Assembly (NCBI RefSeq): GCF_014647975.1
Contig: NZ_BMQF01000015.1
Span: 1 to 64,000 of the forward strand
Length of the DNA stretch: 64,000 nucleotides
Source of the DNA: Streptomyces fumigatiscleroticus
Lineage (GTDB): Bacteria > Actinomycetota > Actinomycetes > Streptomycetales > Streptomycetaceae
Direction of reading: 5' to 3'
In this document: positions 1 to 8,361 of the stretch, one piece after another
Layout of the letters: the number at the start of each line of letters is the position of its first letter
Position numbering within the stretch: the stretch's first letter is position 1
Notes under the pieces: model-generated
The model's input: the letters and a program-made list of their open reading frames with translations, nothing else
Database searches by the model: none
Told to the model about the DNA's origin: nothing
Translations under genes and position numbers: made by a program

Positions 1-309
1 CAGGCGGGGACGGCCTCCCGCCCACCGAGGGTCCAGGCAGGCCAGGCCGATCTCGTTGAACCGGTGGATCACATCGCGCACGGTGTCCTCGTCGGCCTGC
101 ACCAGCTGGGCGATCACCGGCACCCGGTTCCCGCCGGCGGAGGCCAGCAGCATCATCGCGCGCCGGTAGCGCACCGAGCTGGTGCTGCCGCGGCGCACGA
201 TCTGCTGCAGCTTCTGCCCCTCCTGGTCGGTCAGTCTGCGCACACGGACAGGCTCGGCCACCGCGCCTCCAGCGGTCGGTTCGGACGTCACCGCACATCC
301 AACCGTCAT
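1..309 (-). CDS. IS630-type transposase, N-terminal part, runs off the window
   Basis: The minus strand is open from an ATG at 309 to the window edge (103 codons). It reads an N-terminal helix-turn-helix region typical of IS630-family transposases: VRRLTDQEGQKLQQIVRRG, then SSVRYRRAMMLLASAGG, then VIAQLVQADEDTVRDVIHRF and a GGRPRL tail that in this family leads to the second half of the DNA-binding domain. The DDE catalytic domain would lie to the left of base 1 and cannot be judged, so intactness is unknown. The start could also be a few codons later, because the first 18 residues are not family-like. Confidence 0.75.
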   Translation of the reverse strand, partial: MTVGCAVTSEPTAGGAVAEPVRVRRLTDQEGQKLQQIVRRGSTSSVRYRRAMMLLASAGGNRVPVIAQLVQADEDTVRDVIHRFNEIGLACLDPRWAGGRPRL

Positions 310-613
310 GACCACCAACCCGGCGAACCTATGCGGTCAGAGCACTAGCGCCGGCAGCCGGGCGTCTGAAGCCCGGCGGAACCGACAACTCCCGCGGAAC
401 ACGAACCGTCTCCACAGCTACCCGCTGCTGAAGAGGCATGCCAGGCTGCGGACCGACCCGACTGCCACAGGAGTCGCCCGCGGCCACCGCGCAGCCCGCA
501 GTATCCATGGCGGCGGTTTCTTCGGGCCACGCCGCATGCGCAGTTGTCGCGGGACAGGCACCGGCCGGCGGGAGGACGATGGACTTCGGGCAGGATCGAT
601 GCGGGGAGAGGCC

Positions 614-1207
614 ATGGGATGGGTGGACCCGAAGTGGATCCCGGCGCTGCGGGCGGACGGCCGGTACACGCGGCTGCTCAACCTGACCCAGCGGCTGCTC
701 GCGCAACGGGAGCGCCTCATGCCCCAGTGCACGAACTGCCAGGACGGCCAGGTCACCGTCCGCGCCCCGGACGGCCGCGAATACACCGTCGACTGCCCGG
801 CCTGCGACGGCACCGGCACCCTGCCCGAACGCGCCGACAACGAAGACGACGGCCAGGCCGGAGTCCGCTGCAACTCCTACTCGGTTCCGGTCCGCTGCAT
901 CGGCCGCCAGCTGCGGGTGCTGCTGCATGCCAACGACCTGGTCGTCTATGACGGCCGCACCCTGGTCGCCCACCAGGAACGCCTCAGCGGCCGGGGCGAA
1001 TCCCGCCTGGTCCTGGACCACTGCCTGGAAGCACTCCTGCGCAAGCCGGGTGCCTTCCCCGGGGCGACCGCCCTGGAACAGGCCAAAGCCCAGCAAGAAC
1101 GTGCATTCCGGCTGGGAGCGTGGGTGAGCAACCAGCGCAGCAGAGCCGCCACGCTGACACCCGAGCGGATCGAACAGCTCGCCGCTATTGGCATGCGCTG
1201 CACATGA
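614..1207 (+). pseudogene. Chimeric ORF: CxxC-motif protein + IS21 IstA piece + helicase-associated tail
   Basis: One open frame of 197 codons joins three unrelated pieces. Residues 1-80 hold two zinc-type motifs (CTNCQDG and CPACDGTG, DnaJ-like spacing) as in small plasmid or prophage proteins. Residues 84-160 match the C-terminal part of IS21-family IstA transposases (VPVRCIGRQLRVLLHAN, SRLVLDHCLEALLRKPGA). The last 35 residues (GAWVSNQRSRAATLTPERI) match the helicase-associated repeat of Streptomyces helicases. The start at 614 is chosen for the GGGGAGAGG Shine-Dalgarno sequence; an in-frame ATG lies at 599. The reading frame survives both junctions. I infer successive recombination between mobile-element remnants rather than a working gene, though the small zinc-motif protein may be translated. 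Confidence 0.6.
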
Positions 1208-1236
1208 GCCGGGTTCACCGTAAGCGGCCGTAGGCT

Positions 1237-2007
1237 CTACCGGGGTGCGGTCGCCGCTGCCATGAACATCGGCAGGGCCAGGAAGAGCCGGTCGGTCTCG
1301 GCCCGCGCATGCTGCTCGGCGATCCAGCTGTCCGTCTGCTCGCGTGCGACGGCTCCGGTGGAGCAGGCTTTCTCGGCCAGTCCGCTGAGCAGGGGCAGCA
1401 TCGCCGATCCGGTGAGCACGCCGGTGTGTACCTCGACCGTCACGTCGTTGAAGCCTGTGTCGAGCAGCAGGTTGCGGTACTGGCGGGCGGTACGCGGGCT
1501 TGTGATCAGATCAGCGCGGGCGTGCACGATGGTGCGGGTGAGATGCGGATCGTCGGAGTCGATGACGAGGGTGTCCCAGTCCTGGCCGACCAGCACGATC
1601 CGCCCTCCGGGCACCAGCACCCGGCGGGCCTCCGCCAATGCCCGCTCCGGCTCGGCCAACTCGTGGAAGACCTTGTCGGCCCGGTAGCCGTCCACTGATG
1701 CGTCCGGCAGCGGCAGTTCGTACGCCCCGGCGACGCGGAAGTCGGCCCCGGGCCACCGGCCGCGGGCGGCGGCGATCATCCGCTCGCTCAAGTCCACGCC
1801 GATGGAGCGCACGCCCGATGCGGCGAGCTCCGCCACGGCCCGTCCGGTGCCGCAGCCCACGTCCACCACGCACGTGCCGGGTCCGGCGTTGAGCAGGTCA
1901 TGGGAGCGGGAACGCGCCTCGTCGGCGCCCGGCAGCCGGTCGGCGGCATCGAGCAGCGCAACGAGGCTGTCCGCCGGCCGGCTCGTTTCTTCGAAATCCT
2001 TGGCCAT
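1237..2007 (-). CDS. Class I SAM-dependent methyltransferase (Methyltransf_11 type)
   Basis: A 256-residue small-molecule methyltransferase of Rossmann fold. Motif I is VVDVGCGTGRAVAELA, followed by GVDLSERMI (motif II acidic residue), an AYELPLPDASVDGYRADKVF segment and the post-motif region PERALAEARRVLVPGGRIVLV. Substrate is not predictable. It is transcribed divergently from the MerR-type gene at 2036 and their start codons lie within about 30 bp, so the regulator probably controls both. Alternative minus-strand starts at 2037 and 2076 would overlap the MerR gene. I prefer 2007 (MAKDFEETSRPADSLVALLD), which matches where homologous proteins begin. Confidence 0.8.
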   Translation of the reverse strand: MAKDFEETSRPADSLVALLDAADRLPGADEARSRSHDLLNAGPGTCVVDVGCGTGRAVAELAASGVRSIGVDLSERMIAAARGRWPGADFRVAGAYELPLPDASVDGYRADKVFHELAEPERALAEARRVLVPGGRIVLVGQDWDTLVIDSDDPHLTRTIVHARADLITSPRTARQYRNLLLDTGFNDVTVEVHTGVLTGSAMLPLLSGLAEKACSTGAVAREQTDSWIAEQHARAETDRLFLALPMFMAAATAPR

Positions 2008-2035
2008 GAGCGCCAGGCTGCGACTTGATGTCGGC

Positions 2036-2449
2036 ATGAAGCCAAGCGCGGACACCGAGCACGGGCTGATGGGCATCGGCGCCCTCGCCGAACGCTTCGA
2101 TCTGGCGACACATGTCCTGCGCCACTGGGAGGCGGCGGGCCTGCTCGAGCCCGCCCGCGATGCCGCCGGCCGCCGCCGCTACACAAGCACCGACGCCACG
2201 CGCATCGCCGTCATCCTGCGGGCCAGGGAAGCCGGACTCTCCCTCGACACCATCCGCACGCTCACCACCACGGCCGATCCCGCCCGGCGGAACGACATCC
2301 TGCGCCAGGAGGCCGAGGTTCTGCGGTCCCGTATCGCAGCCGCGCAAGCCTCCCTCACCCTCATCGAATGCGCCCTCGACTGCCGTCACCCGGACACCAG
2401 CCAGTGCACCCACTACCAGCAGGTAGTCGGTGCACCACACCCCACCTGA
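2036..2449 (+). CDS. MerR-family transcriptional regulator
   Basis: A 137-residue protein with a standard N-terminal MerR winged helix (MGIGALAERFDLATHVLRHW, then AGLLEPARDAAGRRRY), a coiled-coil dimerization helix and a cysteine-containing tail (CALDCRHPDTSQCTHYQ). Three or four cysteines in that tail are usual in the Streptomyces subgroup found next to small methyltransferases, and may sense a ligand or redox state. The start is uncertain: ATG 2036 and ATG 2069 are both possible, the second giving the conventional MGIG beginning. It is divergent from the methyltransferase ending at 1237, and the operator must lie within or just upstream of its own start. Confidence 0.8.
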   Translation: MKPSADTEHGLMGIGALAERFDLATHVLRHWEAAGLLEPARDAAGRRRYTSTDATRIAVILRAREAGLSLDTIRTLTTTADPARRNDILRQEAEVLRSRIAAAQASLTLIECALDCRHPDTSQCTHYQQVVGAPHPT

Positions 2450-2935
2450 CCGCACCTGACTCGGTCAACAGTCACCGTGACAGCAGTGACGCCACTCCCC
2501 CACCGGCCACCGCGATCCCGATCACTGTGACTGCCCATCGCGGCCTTTCCATGGGCCTCGCAGCGAACGCCCGAACATGCCGAGCAACGCATCCGCTGCG
2601 GCGGCGTGGCAGCAGCCTGCGCCTCTGCGATCAGGCGTACCGCCACCTGATGCTGCGATTGGCCCTCGCCCCGGTCTCGCTCTTCGCGGATGGAACGCAG
2701 CGCGGCCGCGTACGAGACGCCCCGTACTCCGGCGAGCTCGACGGCATCCTTGTTCCTGCTCCTCTCGTCCTTCCTCCTGACGCCCCGGGCGACGAGGGAA
2801 GACCTGTTTGCGGACACCGTTCCTCATGGGTGCGCGCACGTTCCACGGCGCCCGACCCGTGGGCGGGGGCGAGAAGCCCCGCGTACACCGCACAGGCCAC
2901 CACATGGCCCACCGGCCTCGCCGCCACCCGGCGGT
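2450..2935. other. No gene recognised
   Basis: About 490 bp with overlapping open frames on both strands but no family match I can support. A minus-strand stretch around 2700-2817 reads NKDAVELAGVRGVSYAAALR, which has the feel of small Streptomyces mobile-element proteins. It carries no visible domain. Confidence 0.4.
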
Positions 2936-2943
2936 ATCACCAG

Positions 2944-3140
2944 CGTGAAAGGCACCTGCGCGTACCGAGGAAACGCGTCGAGATTCACGTCATCAACGGT
3001 CGGGACGGCGAGGAGCGGCAGGATCGCCTCGTCCGGCCCGGGGCATGGGTCAGCAACCAACGCTCACGGGCCGCGACACTGACACCGGTAAGGATCGAAC
3101 AGATGGCCGCCATCGGCATGCGCTGGACACAGGAGGAGCC
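2944..3140 (+). pseudogene. Helicase-associated domain remnant
   Basis: In frame, this stretch reads ERHLRVPRKRVE, then GAWVSNQRSRAATLTPVRIE and AAIGMRW, the repeated helicase-associated domain at the C-terminus of large Streptomyces helicases. No start, no helicase core and no second repeat are present. It is a diverged second copy of the tail found at 1110-1207: the amino-acid motif is shared but the DNA differs at many positions, so the two were probably derived from different repeats of one gene or from two elements. Confidence 0.55.
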
Positions 3141-3699
3141 TTCTCCGTCACGGGGCATGATCGCTCACATTCTGTGCTGTCCGAGCCGGCCACGACGGGA
3201 CCCGGACCCGCCCGGTGTACGGCTTCGCCTGTACGCCGGGCAGCAGCGATTCCGAGGACTGACTGTGGCGCTGCCCCGGCAGGGCGGGACAGCGTGTAGC
3301 CAGCCGGTTCTCCCGGCCCCCTCGTGCAGCTGCGTCGGCTTCCGCGCGACTGCGGCGACGCATTCTCGCCGGACGCCCCACCACCGGCGCCGAAGCTCGC
3401 GGAAGAGACGTTGAACCGTGAAGCGGCTGCTTCGTGCCGCACTGTCCAGCTGACAGTCTGCGGAGCTCCTCCGCCATCGGACGGCAGCCCTCCCAGCGGA
3501 CCGGTGCACACCAGCGGACCGAGACCTCCAGTCCGACAGGTCCTGCGGCCCCGGCCACGGTCACCCGAGGGGCGGTGTCCCCCGGCACGCACGGCCGCCG
3601 CCACGACGATGCCGGACCGCGCCGGGGGATGCCGACCGGAGCGGGGGCCTGGGAGCCGGGGAAGGCCACCATCGGCCCACCGGCCTCAGCACAGGGAGG
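3141..3699. other. No gene recognised
   Basis: GC-rich stretch with open frames in most phases, as expected from composition alone. I see no motif, ribosome-binding site or family match. Confidence 0.4.
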
Positions 3700-3900
3700 T
3701 TCCCGGACGGCGCCGCCGCATGCTCACCAGGGTGGCCTCGTCGACCCGCCGCACCGCCGCGCACACCTGCTCCAGCACGGCGCGCGACTGCTCGTCGGTG
3801 ACGTCGCCGCCGGAGTTCAGGGCGCAGGCGATCTGGGCGAGGTCGGAGCCGATCCGGGTGAGCGCGGTGCGGGAGTCGTGTCTCACCGGCATCGCCCTCA
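3700..3900 (-). pseudogene. Possible MobC-like mobilization protein fragment
   Basis: The minus strand reads RTALTRIGSDLAQIACALNS, then AVLEQVCAAVRRVDEATLVS. Spacing and residues resemble the RRIGVNLNQIARALN...VRRVDEAT core of small plasmid mobilization (MobC/relaxosome) proteins. No N-terminal ribbon-helix-helix and no credible start are present. If right, a conjugative or mobilizable element once lay here. The match is from memory of the family and is weak. Confidence 0.3.
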
Positions 3901-4040
3901 CCGCCCAAGACCTCCTCGACGCCGACCAGATCGCCGAGCAGCTCAGCCTCGACCGGGGCCGCCACGCCCGGCTCGCCGCCATCCTACGCCGCGCCTCCTG
4001 ACCATCGCGTATCGCGTACAGGAGCGTCCACGCCCGGCTC

Positions 4041-4350
4041 TCACACAAGCCCGATGAGGTTGGCGAACCACCGCCCGGCTACACCGGAGTGCAACAGCCA
4101 AGGAATCACAAGGCCGGCTGGAATGGCCATCACAGTGAGGCGGAGGCTGACGATCGCAGGACGCCTGCCTGGGAGAGGCCTTCGTGTGCCTGCTGAGGTG
4201 GAAATCCTGGCTGCTCTGGCCGCGACGATCAGCACGGACAGACAAGCAGCCAGGACCGCTGCTCCGTAGCCGACCAGCCTCCACAGGCCAGGACCGGGAG
4301 AAGCCTGGAGAACCGGCCGGGCGCCGGCTGGAGGAATTGTCAAGAGCTGT
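4041..4350 (-). CDS. Small two-helix membrane protein or fragment
   Basis: The minus frame has two clear hydrophobic segments, VGYGAAVLAACLSVLIVAA and LTVMAIPAGLVIPWLL, joined by an arginine-rich loop, and ends with FANLIGLV then stop. There is no recognisable family and the upstream part (to 4418) is low-complexity. It abuts the IS256/GNAT fusion that ends at 4369, so it may be the end of a larger interrupted gene. The start is not determined. Confidence 0.35.
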
Positions 4351-4368
4351 GGATCGGGCCGTTGACGT

Positions 4369-5184
4369 CTACCGCTGTTCCCACTCGGTCCGGGTGAGTT
4401 CGTATTCGACTTCACCATGTTCGGAGCCCTCGATGGCCTCCGGCCAGTCCCCGGTGAAGTTCCGGACGAAGGACAGGCCGGACTTCTCCATGACGCGGCG
4501 GGAATCGCGCAGCAGGTCGGCCCATGAGTCGGCCGATTCGCGGTAGCCGTCGCTCATGGCGATCAGCTCCTTGGTGCCGTCCGCGCGCACGCCCGTCAGT
4601 ACGAGCACGCACGACTTGGTCTCTCGCAGGCGTATGCGCAGGCGGATGCCGTCGGCCCACACGTAGACGTAGCCGCGGCCGGACAGATCGCGCTCGCCGA
4701 ACGCCCGGTGATCGGCCTGCCACTGCTGACTTAGCCGGGTGACCGTCGCCGGTGACAGGCCCGCCGAGCTGCCGAGGAACTGCTCCAGCGCGGGCACGAA
4801 GTCACCCGAGGACAAACCGTGCAGGTAGAGCAGCGGCAGCACCTCGCTGATCTTCGGCGACTTGCGGCACCAAGGCGGAAGAATCGCCGAGGAGAACCGC
4901 TTGCGCTCACCCGTTGCCTCATCGAGGCGCTTGTCGTTGACGCGCGGGGCCCGCACCTCGACGGCTCCCGCGACGGTGGTGACCTTCCTCGGCTGGTGGT
5001 GACCGTTGCGAACCACGAGCCGATGCCCCCGCTCGTCCTTCTCGTGCGCCAACTCGGCTAGGCAGGCGTCGACTTCGGCTTCCAGCGCCGCCGCCAGCAT
5101 CCGCTTCGCGCCCTCCCGGACGATCTCGTCGATCAAGGAGGAGCCGTTGGCGGTGGTGCCGTCGTCGTTCACTACGCTGAGCAC
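4369..5184 (-). pseudogene. Truncated IS256-family transposase fused in frame to the tail of a GNAT acetyltransferase
   Basis: From GTG 5184 the frame reads an IS256/Mutator-type transposase: SSLIDEIVREGAKRMLAAAL, EVDACLAELAHEKDERGHR, the VRAPRVNDKR region, LYLHGLSSGDFVPALEQFLG, VYVWADGIRLRIRLRE (first catalytic Asp) and SDGYRESADSWADLLRD. There, at about base 4503, the transposase stops short of its second Asp and Glu, and the frame continues as SRRVMEKSGLSFVRNF...VEYELTRTEWEQR. That is the C-terminal motif of GNAT N-acetyltransferases, in which SRRVMEK is the conserved acetyl-CoA-side helix. The normal transposase is about 400 residues; here about 230 remain. Neither half can work. The join is best explained by a deletion running from inside the IS into a neighbouring acetyltransferase gene. 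Confidence 0.85.
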
Positions 5185-5301
5185 GGACGTGCCTTCCCGG
5201 CCGACGCTGCAACCGAGGCCGGCACCGACGTACACCGCCAGACCGGCCACCTGCCCGCGCTCCTCGGCACCCTCGCCTTCCACCTCGACGGGAGCGCCCG
5301 C

Positions 5302-5778
5302 TCAGGACTCCTCGGTGGTGGCGAGCACGCCGCTCTTGACCTTCTTGAACGTCCACAGGTGCACGCCGTCGATGCCGTTGGCGGGCGCGCCCCAGGCGAT
5401 GCACCGGTTCCTGTCGGCCTTGGTGACCGTCGGCGTGACGTGCATGCCTTGGGGGGACCACTCGAAGACCGAGCCCGGTCGCGACGGGCCCGGCGTCTTC
5501 TTCCGTGCCGGCGTGATCTCGAGGATGCAGCTGCCCCAGGCGTCGATGTCGATGTGCAGGTCCCAGATCCCGGGCAGCGGTGCCTTGATCAGAACGTCGG
5601 CGCGGGCGATGACCGGAACGTCCCTGTCGACGGTCACGCCCCGGCATCCCTGAAAGGCCGGGGTGCCGGGACCGGGCCGTGCTTCGCGTGCCGTTGCCAT
5701 GGACGGGGCTCAGGGAGTCGTCGCTATGACGATCGCGGCTACGGTCAGCGCCTGCGGGAGCCTGTGTCGTGCGTTCAC
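5302..5778 (-). pseudogene. Secreted SRPBCC-family protein with two in-frame TGA codons
   Basis: A GTG at 5778 with a good AAGGAAGG ribosome-binding site opens a signal-peptide-like segment (NARHRLPQALTVAAIVIATT). A TGA at 5710-5712 interrupts it, and the same frame then gives an SRPBCC/polyketide-cyclase-like domain (VPVIARADVLIKAPLPGIWD, HIDIDAWGSC, VHLWTFKKVKSGVLATTEES) up to a second TGA at 5302-5304. The intact paralogue at 8880-9536 has the same layout, and its TEETW motif puts a Trp where the second TGA falls. An internal ATG at 5700 could give a cytoplasmic 132-residue protein. The 3' part is lost at the IS256 boundary. It is the last gene of the unit starting at 7601. Confidence 0.7.
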
Positions 5779-5850
5779 CGGGTCGGTACCTTCCTTGAGC
5801 AGCGGGTGCTGATTCGCTGTCGGTGGTGGGGGGCGGGGGCGGCCACAGGC

Positions 5851-6465
5851 TCAGCGCGAGTGGGAAGCGAGGCGGCGGCGTTCGAGGAGGGCGGCGAGGG
5901 CGTAGGCACCGCCGCCGGCGAGAGTGAGGACCCAGTAGAAGCCGGGGTTGCCGAGGAGGAGCGCCCCGGTGGAGGTCAGGGCGAGCCAGGTGCCGAGGGT
6001 GTAGTGGAGAGGGTTGCGGCGTGCGGCGCCTTCGGCGACATAGAGCAGTCCGACGACGAAGCCGGATCCGGTCGGCCAGAGCAGGTTCTGCAGGTCGGGG
6101 TGGTCGACGGCGGCGGCGAGGCCCGTGATGGTGAGGAAAAGGGCGGCGAAGGCGGTGATCCAGGCCGCGCCGAGGAGCTTGCCGGAGAGGATCTGGTCCG
6201 GATCGGTGGCGGTGCTCTGAGCGCGCAGCGCGGCGCGGGTGGCCAGCACGGTGCCTATGGCGAGACCCGCCCCGAGGAGGGCCATGGGCAGCCAGCCGGG
6301 CAGGTCGAGTACGGGCGCGTCGCCCTTCGAGAGGGCGGCCGAACCGTGTCCCAGCACGTAGGCGAGCCCGAAGCTGATGTACGTCGAACGGTTGTCGACC
6401 TCGCCGGGGGTGCGGGTCGCGCGCGGGCTGACGACGGCCGGCGTGGCGGTGGCGGTGATGGACAT
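5851..6465 (-). CDS. Integral membrane protein, about five to six helices
   Basis: A 204-residue protein with a strong AGGAGG ribosome-binding site 9 bases before ATG 6465. Hydrophobic segments include YISFGLAYVLGHGSAA, WLPMALLGAGLAIGTVLA, AAWITAFAALFLTITGLAAA, LLWPTGSGFVVGLLYVAEG, YTLGTWLALTSTGALLLG and FYWVLTLAGGGAYALAALL, ending in a basic tail (LLERRRLASHSR). No characterised family recognised. It lies 89 bp downstream of the oxidoreductase gene on the same strand and is probably co-transcribed from the TTACG-box promoter at 7631-7701. Confidence 0.75.
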   Translation of the reverse strand: MSITATATPAVVSPRATRTPGEVDNRSTYISFGLAYVLGHGSAALSKGDAPVLDLPGWLPMALLGAGLAIGTVLATRAALRAQSTATDPDQILSGKLLGAAWITAFAALFLTITGLAAAVDHPDLQNLLWPTGSGFVVGLLYVAEGAARRNPLHYTLGTWLALTSTGALLLGNPGFYWVLTLAGGGAYALAALLERRRLASHSR

Positions 6466-6554
6466 GGTGAATACCTCCTGGTGGGGCGTACGCGGCGGAG
6501 CCGGATGAGGGCGGGCGGCAGCGGAAGAAGGAGCATGGGCGGCGACGCCGGGTG

Positions 6555-7601
6555 TCACACCTCGGGGACGATGACGACCTTGCCGGCGACGGTGCGGGAC
6601 TCGGCGAGTTCCATGGCGGCGACGGTGTCGGACAGGGCGAACCGTGCGGCGATCTGCGGGACGAGGGAGCCGTCGGCGACCAGGTGCAGGACCTGGGCGA
6701 GGTCTTCGGTCATACGCCGCTGCCAGGAGGCCCGGCAGCGGCGCTTGCCGGCCCAGAGGTTGTAGAAGTGGGCGCTCCTGCCGTTGGGCAGGGCGTTCCA
6801 GGCGTTGAGGCGGGCGAAAAGCTTGAGGACGGGGAGCTGCGAGTTGCCCTCTTCGTCCTTGCTGGCGGCGGTGCCGTAGGAGACCAGGGTGCCGCCGCGC
6901 CGCAGGAGCTGCCAGGAGTCCTCGATACCGGGGCCGCCGACGTGGTCGAAGACGGCGTCCACGCCGTCGGGGGCGAGTTCGCGGATGCGGGCGTACATGT
7001 CCGGGTCCCGGTAGTCGACCGGGGTGGCGCCGAGCTCGCGCACGGTGGCGTGGTGGCGGGGTGAGGCAGTGCCGATCACGGTGATGCCGGCGTGGCGGGC
7101 CAGTTGGACGAGGGTGGAACCGACGCCGCCGTTGGCGCCGAGCACCACGACCGTCTGGCCGGCGCGGAGTTTGGCGGTGCGGTACAGCATCTGCCAGGCG
7201 GTGACGCCGTTGACGATCACCGTCTCGGCGGCGGCAGCGTCGACCTCGTCCGGTACGGGCATCAGGTCGGCGGCGTCGACCAGCAGGTGGCTGGCCCATG
7301 CGCCGATCTTGGTGACCGCGGCGAACCGGCGCCCGAGGAGCGCGGCATCGGCCTCCGGTCCGACCGCGGTGACGGTCCCGATCAGGTCGTAACCGGGCAC
7401 GAAGGGGAACGGCGGCTGGTCGTAGTACTTGCCGCGGCGCATCTGCTGCTCGGCGAAGCTGACGCCGGTGGCCTCCATCCGCAGGACCACCTGGCCCTTG
7501 CCCGGGGCGGGCACCTCACGGGTCCGCAGTTCCAGCCCTTCCGGCTCGACCTTGCCGGGCAGGACGATCTCGATCGCGGTGGTGGTGATGGTGCTGCTCA
7601 T
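6555..7601 (-). CDS. Medium-chain dehydrogenase/reductase, quinone oxidoreductase type
   Basis: A 348-residue NADPH-dependent MDR enzyme. The N-terminal GroES-like domain shows EVPAPGKGQVVLRMEATGVS and FPFVPGYDLIGTVTAVG. The nucleotide-binding domain shows TVVVLGANGGVGSTLVQLA and the FDHVGGPGIEDSW stretch, and the protein ends AGKVVIVPEV. Zinc-binding cysteines are absent, as in the quinone-reductase/crotonyl-reductase-like branch. It is the first gene of a transcription unit whose promoter region carries two perfect TTACG-type inverted repeats, the same operator found in front of the TetR gene at 9738. Substrate is unknown; detoxification of an electrophile or quinone is a reasonable inference. 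Confidence 0.85.
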   Translation of the reverse strand: MSSTITTTAIEIVLPGKVEPEGLELRTREVPAPGKGQVVLRMEATGVSFAEQQMRRGKYYDQPPFPFVPGYDLIGTVTAVGPEADAALLGRRFAAVTKIGAWASHLLVDAADLMPVPDEVDAAAAETVIVNGVTAWQMLYRTAKLRAGQTVVVLGANGGVGSTLVQLARHAGITVIGTASPRHHATVRELGATPVDYRDPDMYARIRELAPDGVDAVFDHVGGPGIEDSWQLLRRGGTLVSYGTAASKDEEGNSQLPVLKLFARLNAWNALPNGRSAHFYNLWAGKRRCRASWQRRMTEDLAQVLHLVADGSLVPQIAARFALSDTVAAMELAESRTVAGKVVIVPEV

Positions 7602-7630
7602 GGCGTACTCCTTGGATTCCTGCCGTGTGT

Positions 7631-7701
7631 TTACGACCGTAAGGCTATGCCTGTTAGGTCAACCGAGGCAAGAGACAACGGCAATAAACTTACGCGCGTA
7701 A
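7631..7701. promoter_or_regulatory. TetR-type operator cluster in front of the MDR gene
   Basis: Two 12-bp inverted repeats, TTACGACCGTAA (7631-7642) and TTACGCGCGTAA (7690-7701, a perfect palindrome), flank a conserved middle part containing CAAGAG and ATAAACTT. The whole stretch aligns without gaps to 9657-9727 upstream of the TetR gene. The first box lies 30 bp upstream of the ATG at 7601, where it would block transcription. Confidence 0.75.
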
Positions 7702-7720
7702 CCCAACTGGGGACTCGAGG

Positions 7721-7752
7721 AGGGCGTGACCGGGGCGAACCGGTCACGCCCT
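7721..7752 (-). terminator. Strong hairpin terminator after the cupin gene
   Basis: A perfect 13-bp stem (AGGGCGTGACCGG at 7721-7733 and its complement at 7740-7752) closes a six-base loop, about 20 bp beyond the end of the cupin gene. It separates the 9536-7771 unit from the promoter of the 7601-5302 unit. Confidence 0.75.
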
Positions 7753-7770
7753 CTCGTGGGGGCTCGCTGC

Positions 7771-8286
7771 TCAGGGGTGTGCCGGGTGATCCGGGGGGAG
7801 GTCGGCGGGGGTGGCTCCGGGCGGGCCGAGGGTGATGTCGCCCAACTCGGTGCCGACCGCGTTGAACAGTTCCACGTCGAGGGCGGTCTCGTCGGTCGCC
7901 AGGTGGAGCGGGGTGGCGGTGCGGGCGATGAGCTCGGCGAAGCCGGCGGGCGAGGAGATGTTGAGGGCGCGGGCGCCGTCCGCGCCCGCCGCGATCGCGT
8001 GCGGCACACGCAGAGGGATGGTGTAGAAGTCGCCCGAGCGCAGGGTCACCTTGTCGGCGCCCGCCCACACGGTCAGCGAGCCGGAGGAGACCCAGAGCCG
8101 CTCCTCGTACCGGGTGTGGGCGTGCAGTGGTGTGGCGGCGCCGGCGGGCATGAAGGAGTCCGACACGTCGTAGTGGCCGTCGGTCTCCTCGGCCGAGGTG
8201 AGGATGGAAATGCGCAGTTCCTGGCCGAGCGCGTACTGCCGGTCGGGATGCGCCGGGTTGGTGGACAGCGAGGGGAAGCGGGTCAT
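7771..8286 (-). CDS. Cupin-domain protein
   Basis: A 171-residue single-domain cupin. Motif 1 reads TPLHAHTRYEERLWVSSGSL (two His and a Glu, the usual metal ligands) and motif 2 reads LRSGDFYTIPLRVPHAIAA (the third His). Such proteins are small dioxygenases, isomerases or ligand sensors; nothing in the sequence decides between these. It is the last of three same-strand genes (SRPBCC, SnoaL-like, cupin), followed directly by a strong terminator. All three fit a pathway acting on an aromatic or polyketide-like small molecule, but that is inference from fold types only. Confidence 0.8.
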   Translation of the reverse strand: MTRFPSLSTNPAHPDRQYALGQELRISILTSAEETDGHYDVSDSFMPAGAATPLHAHTRYEERLWVSSGSLTVWAGADKVTLRSGDFYTIPLRVPHAIAAGADGARALNISSPAGFAELIARTATPLHLATDETALDVELFNAVGTELGDITLGPPGATPADLPPDHPAHP

Positions 8287-8361
8287 TGGTCGTCCTGGGG
8301 TACGGGCGGCGAAGTGGCCGCGGGTGTGGGCGGGGAGTCGCAGTCGGTCCCTCGCCGGCGC

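Noticed and set aside
3324..4057. Long plus-strand open frames of over 200 codons
   Set aside because: Composition is Pro/Arg/Ala-rich with no motif. It is typical of antisense or out-of-phase frames in GC-rich DNA.
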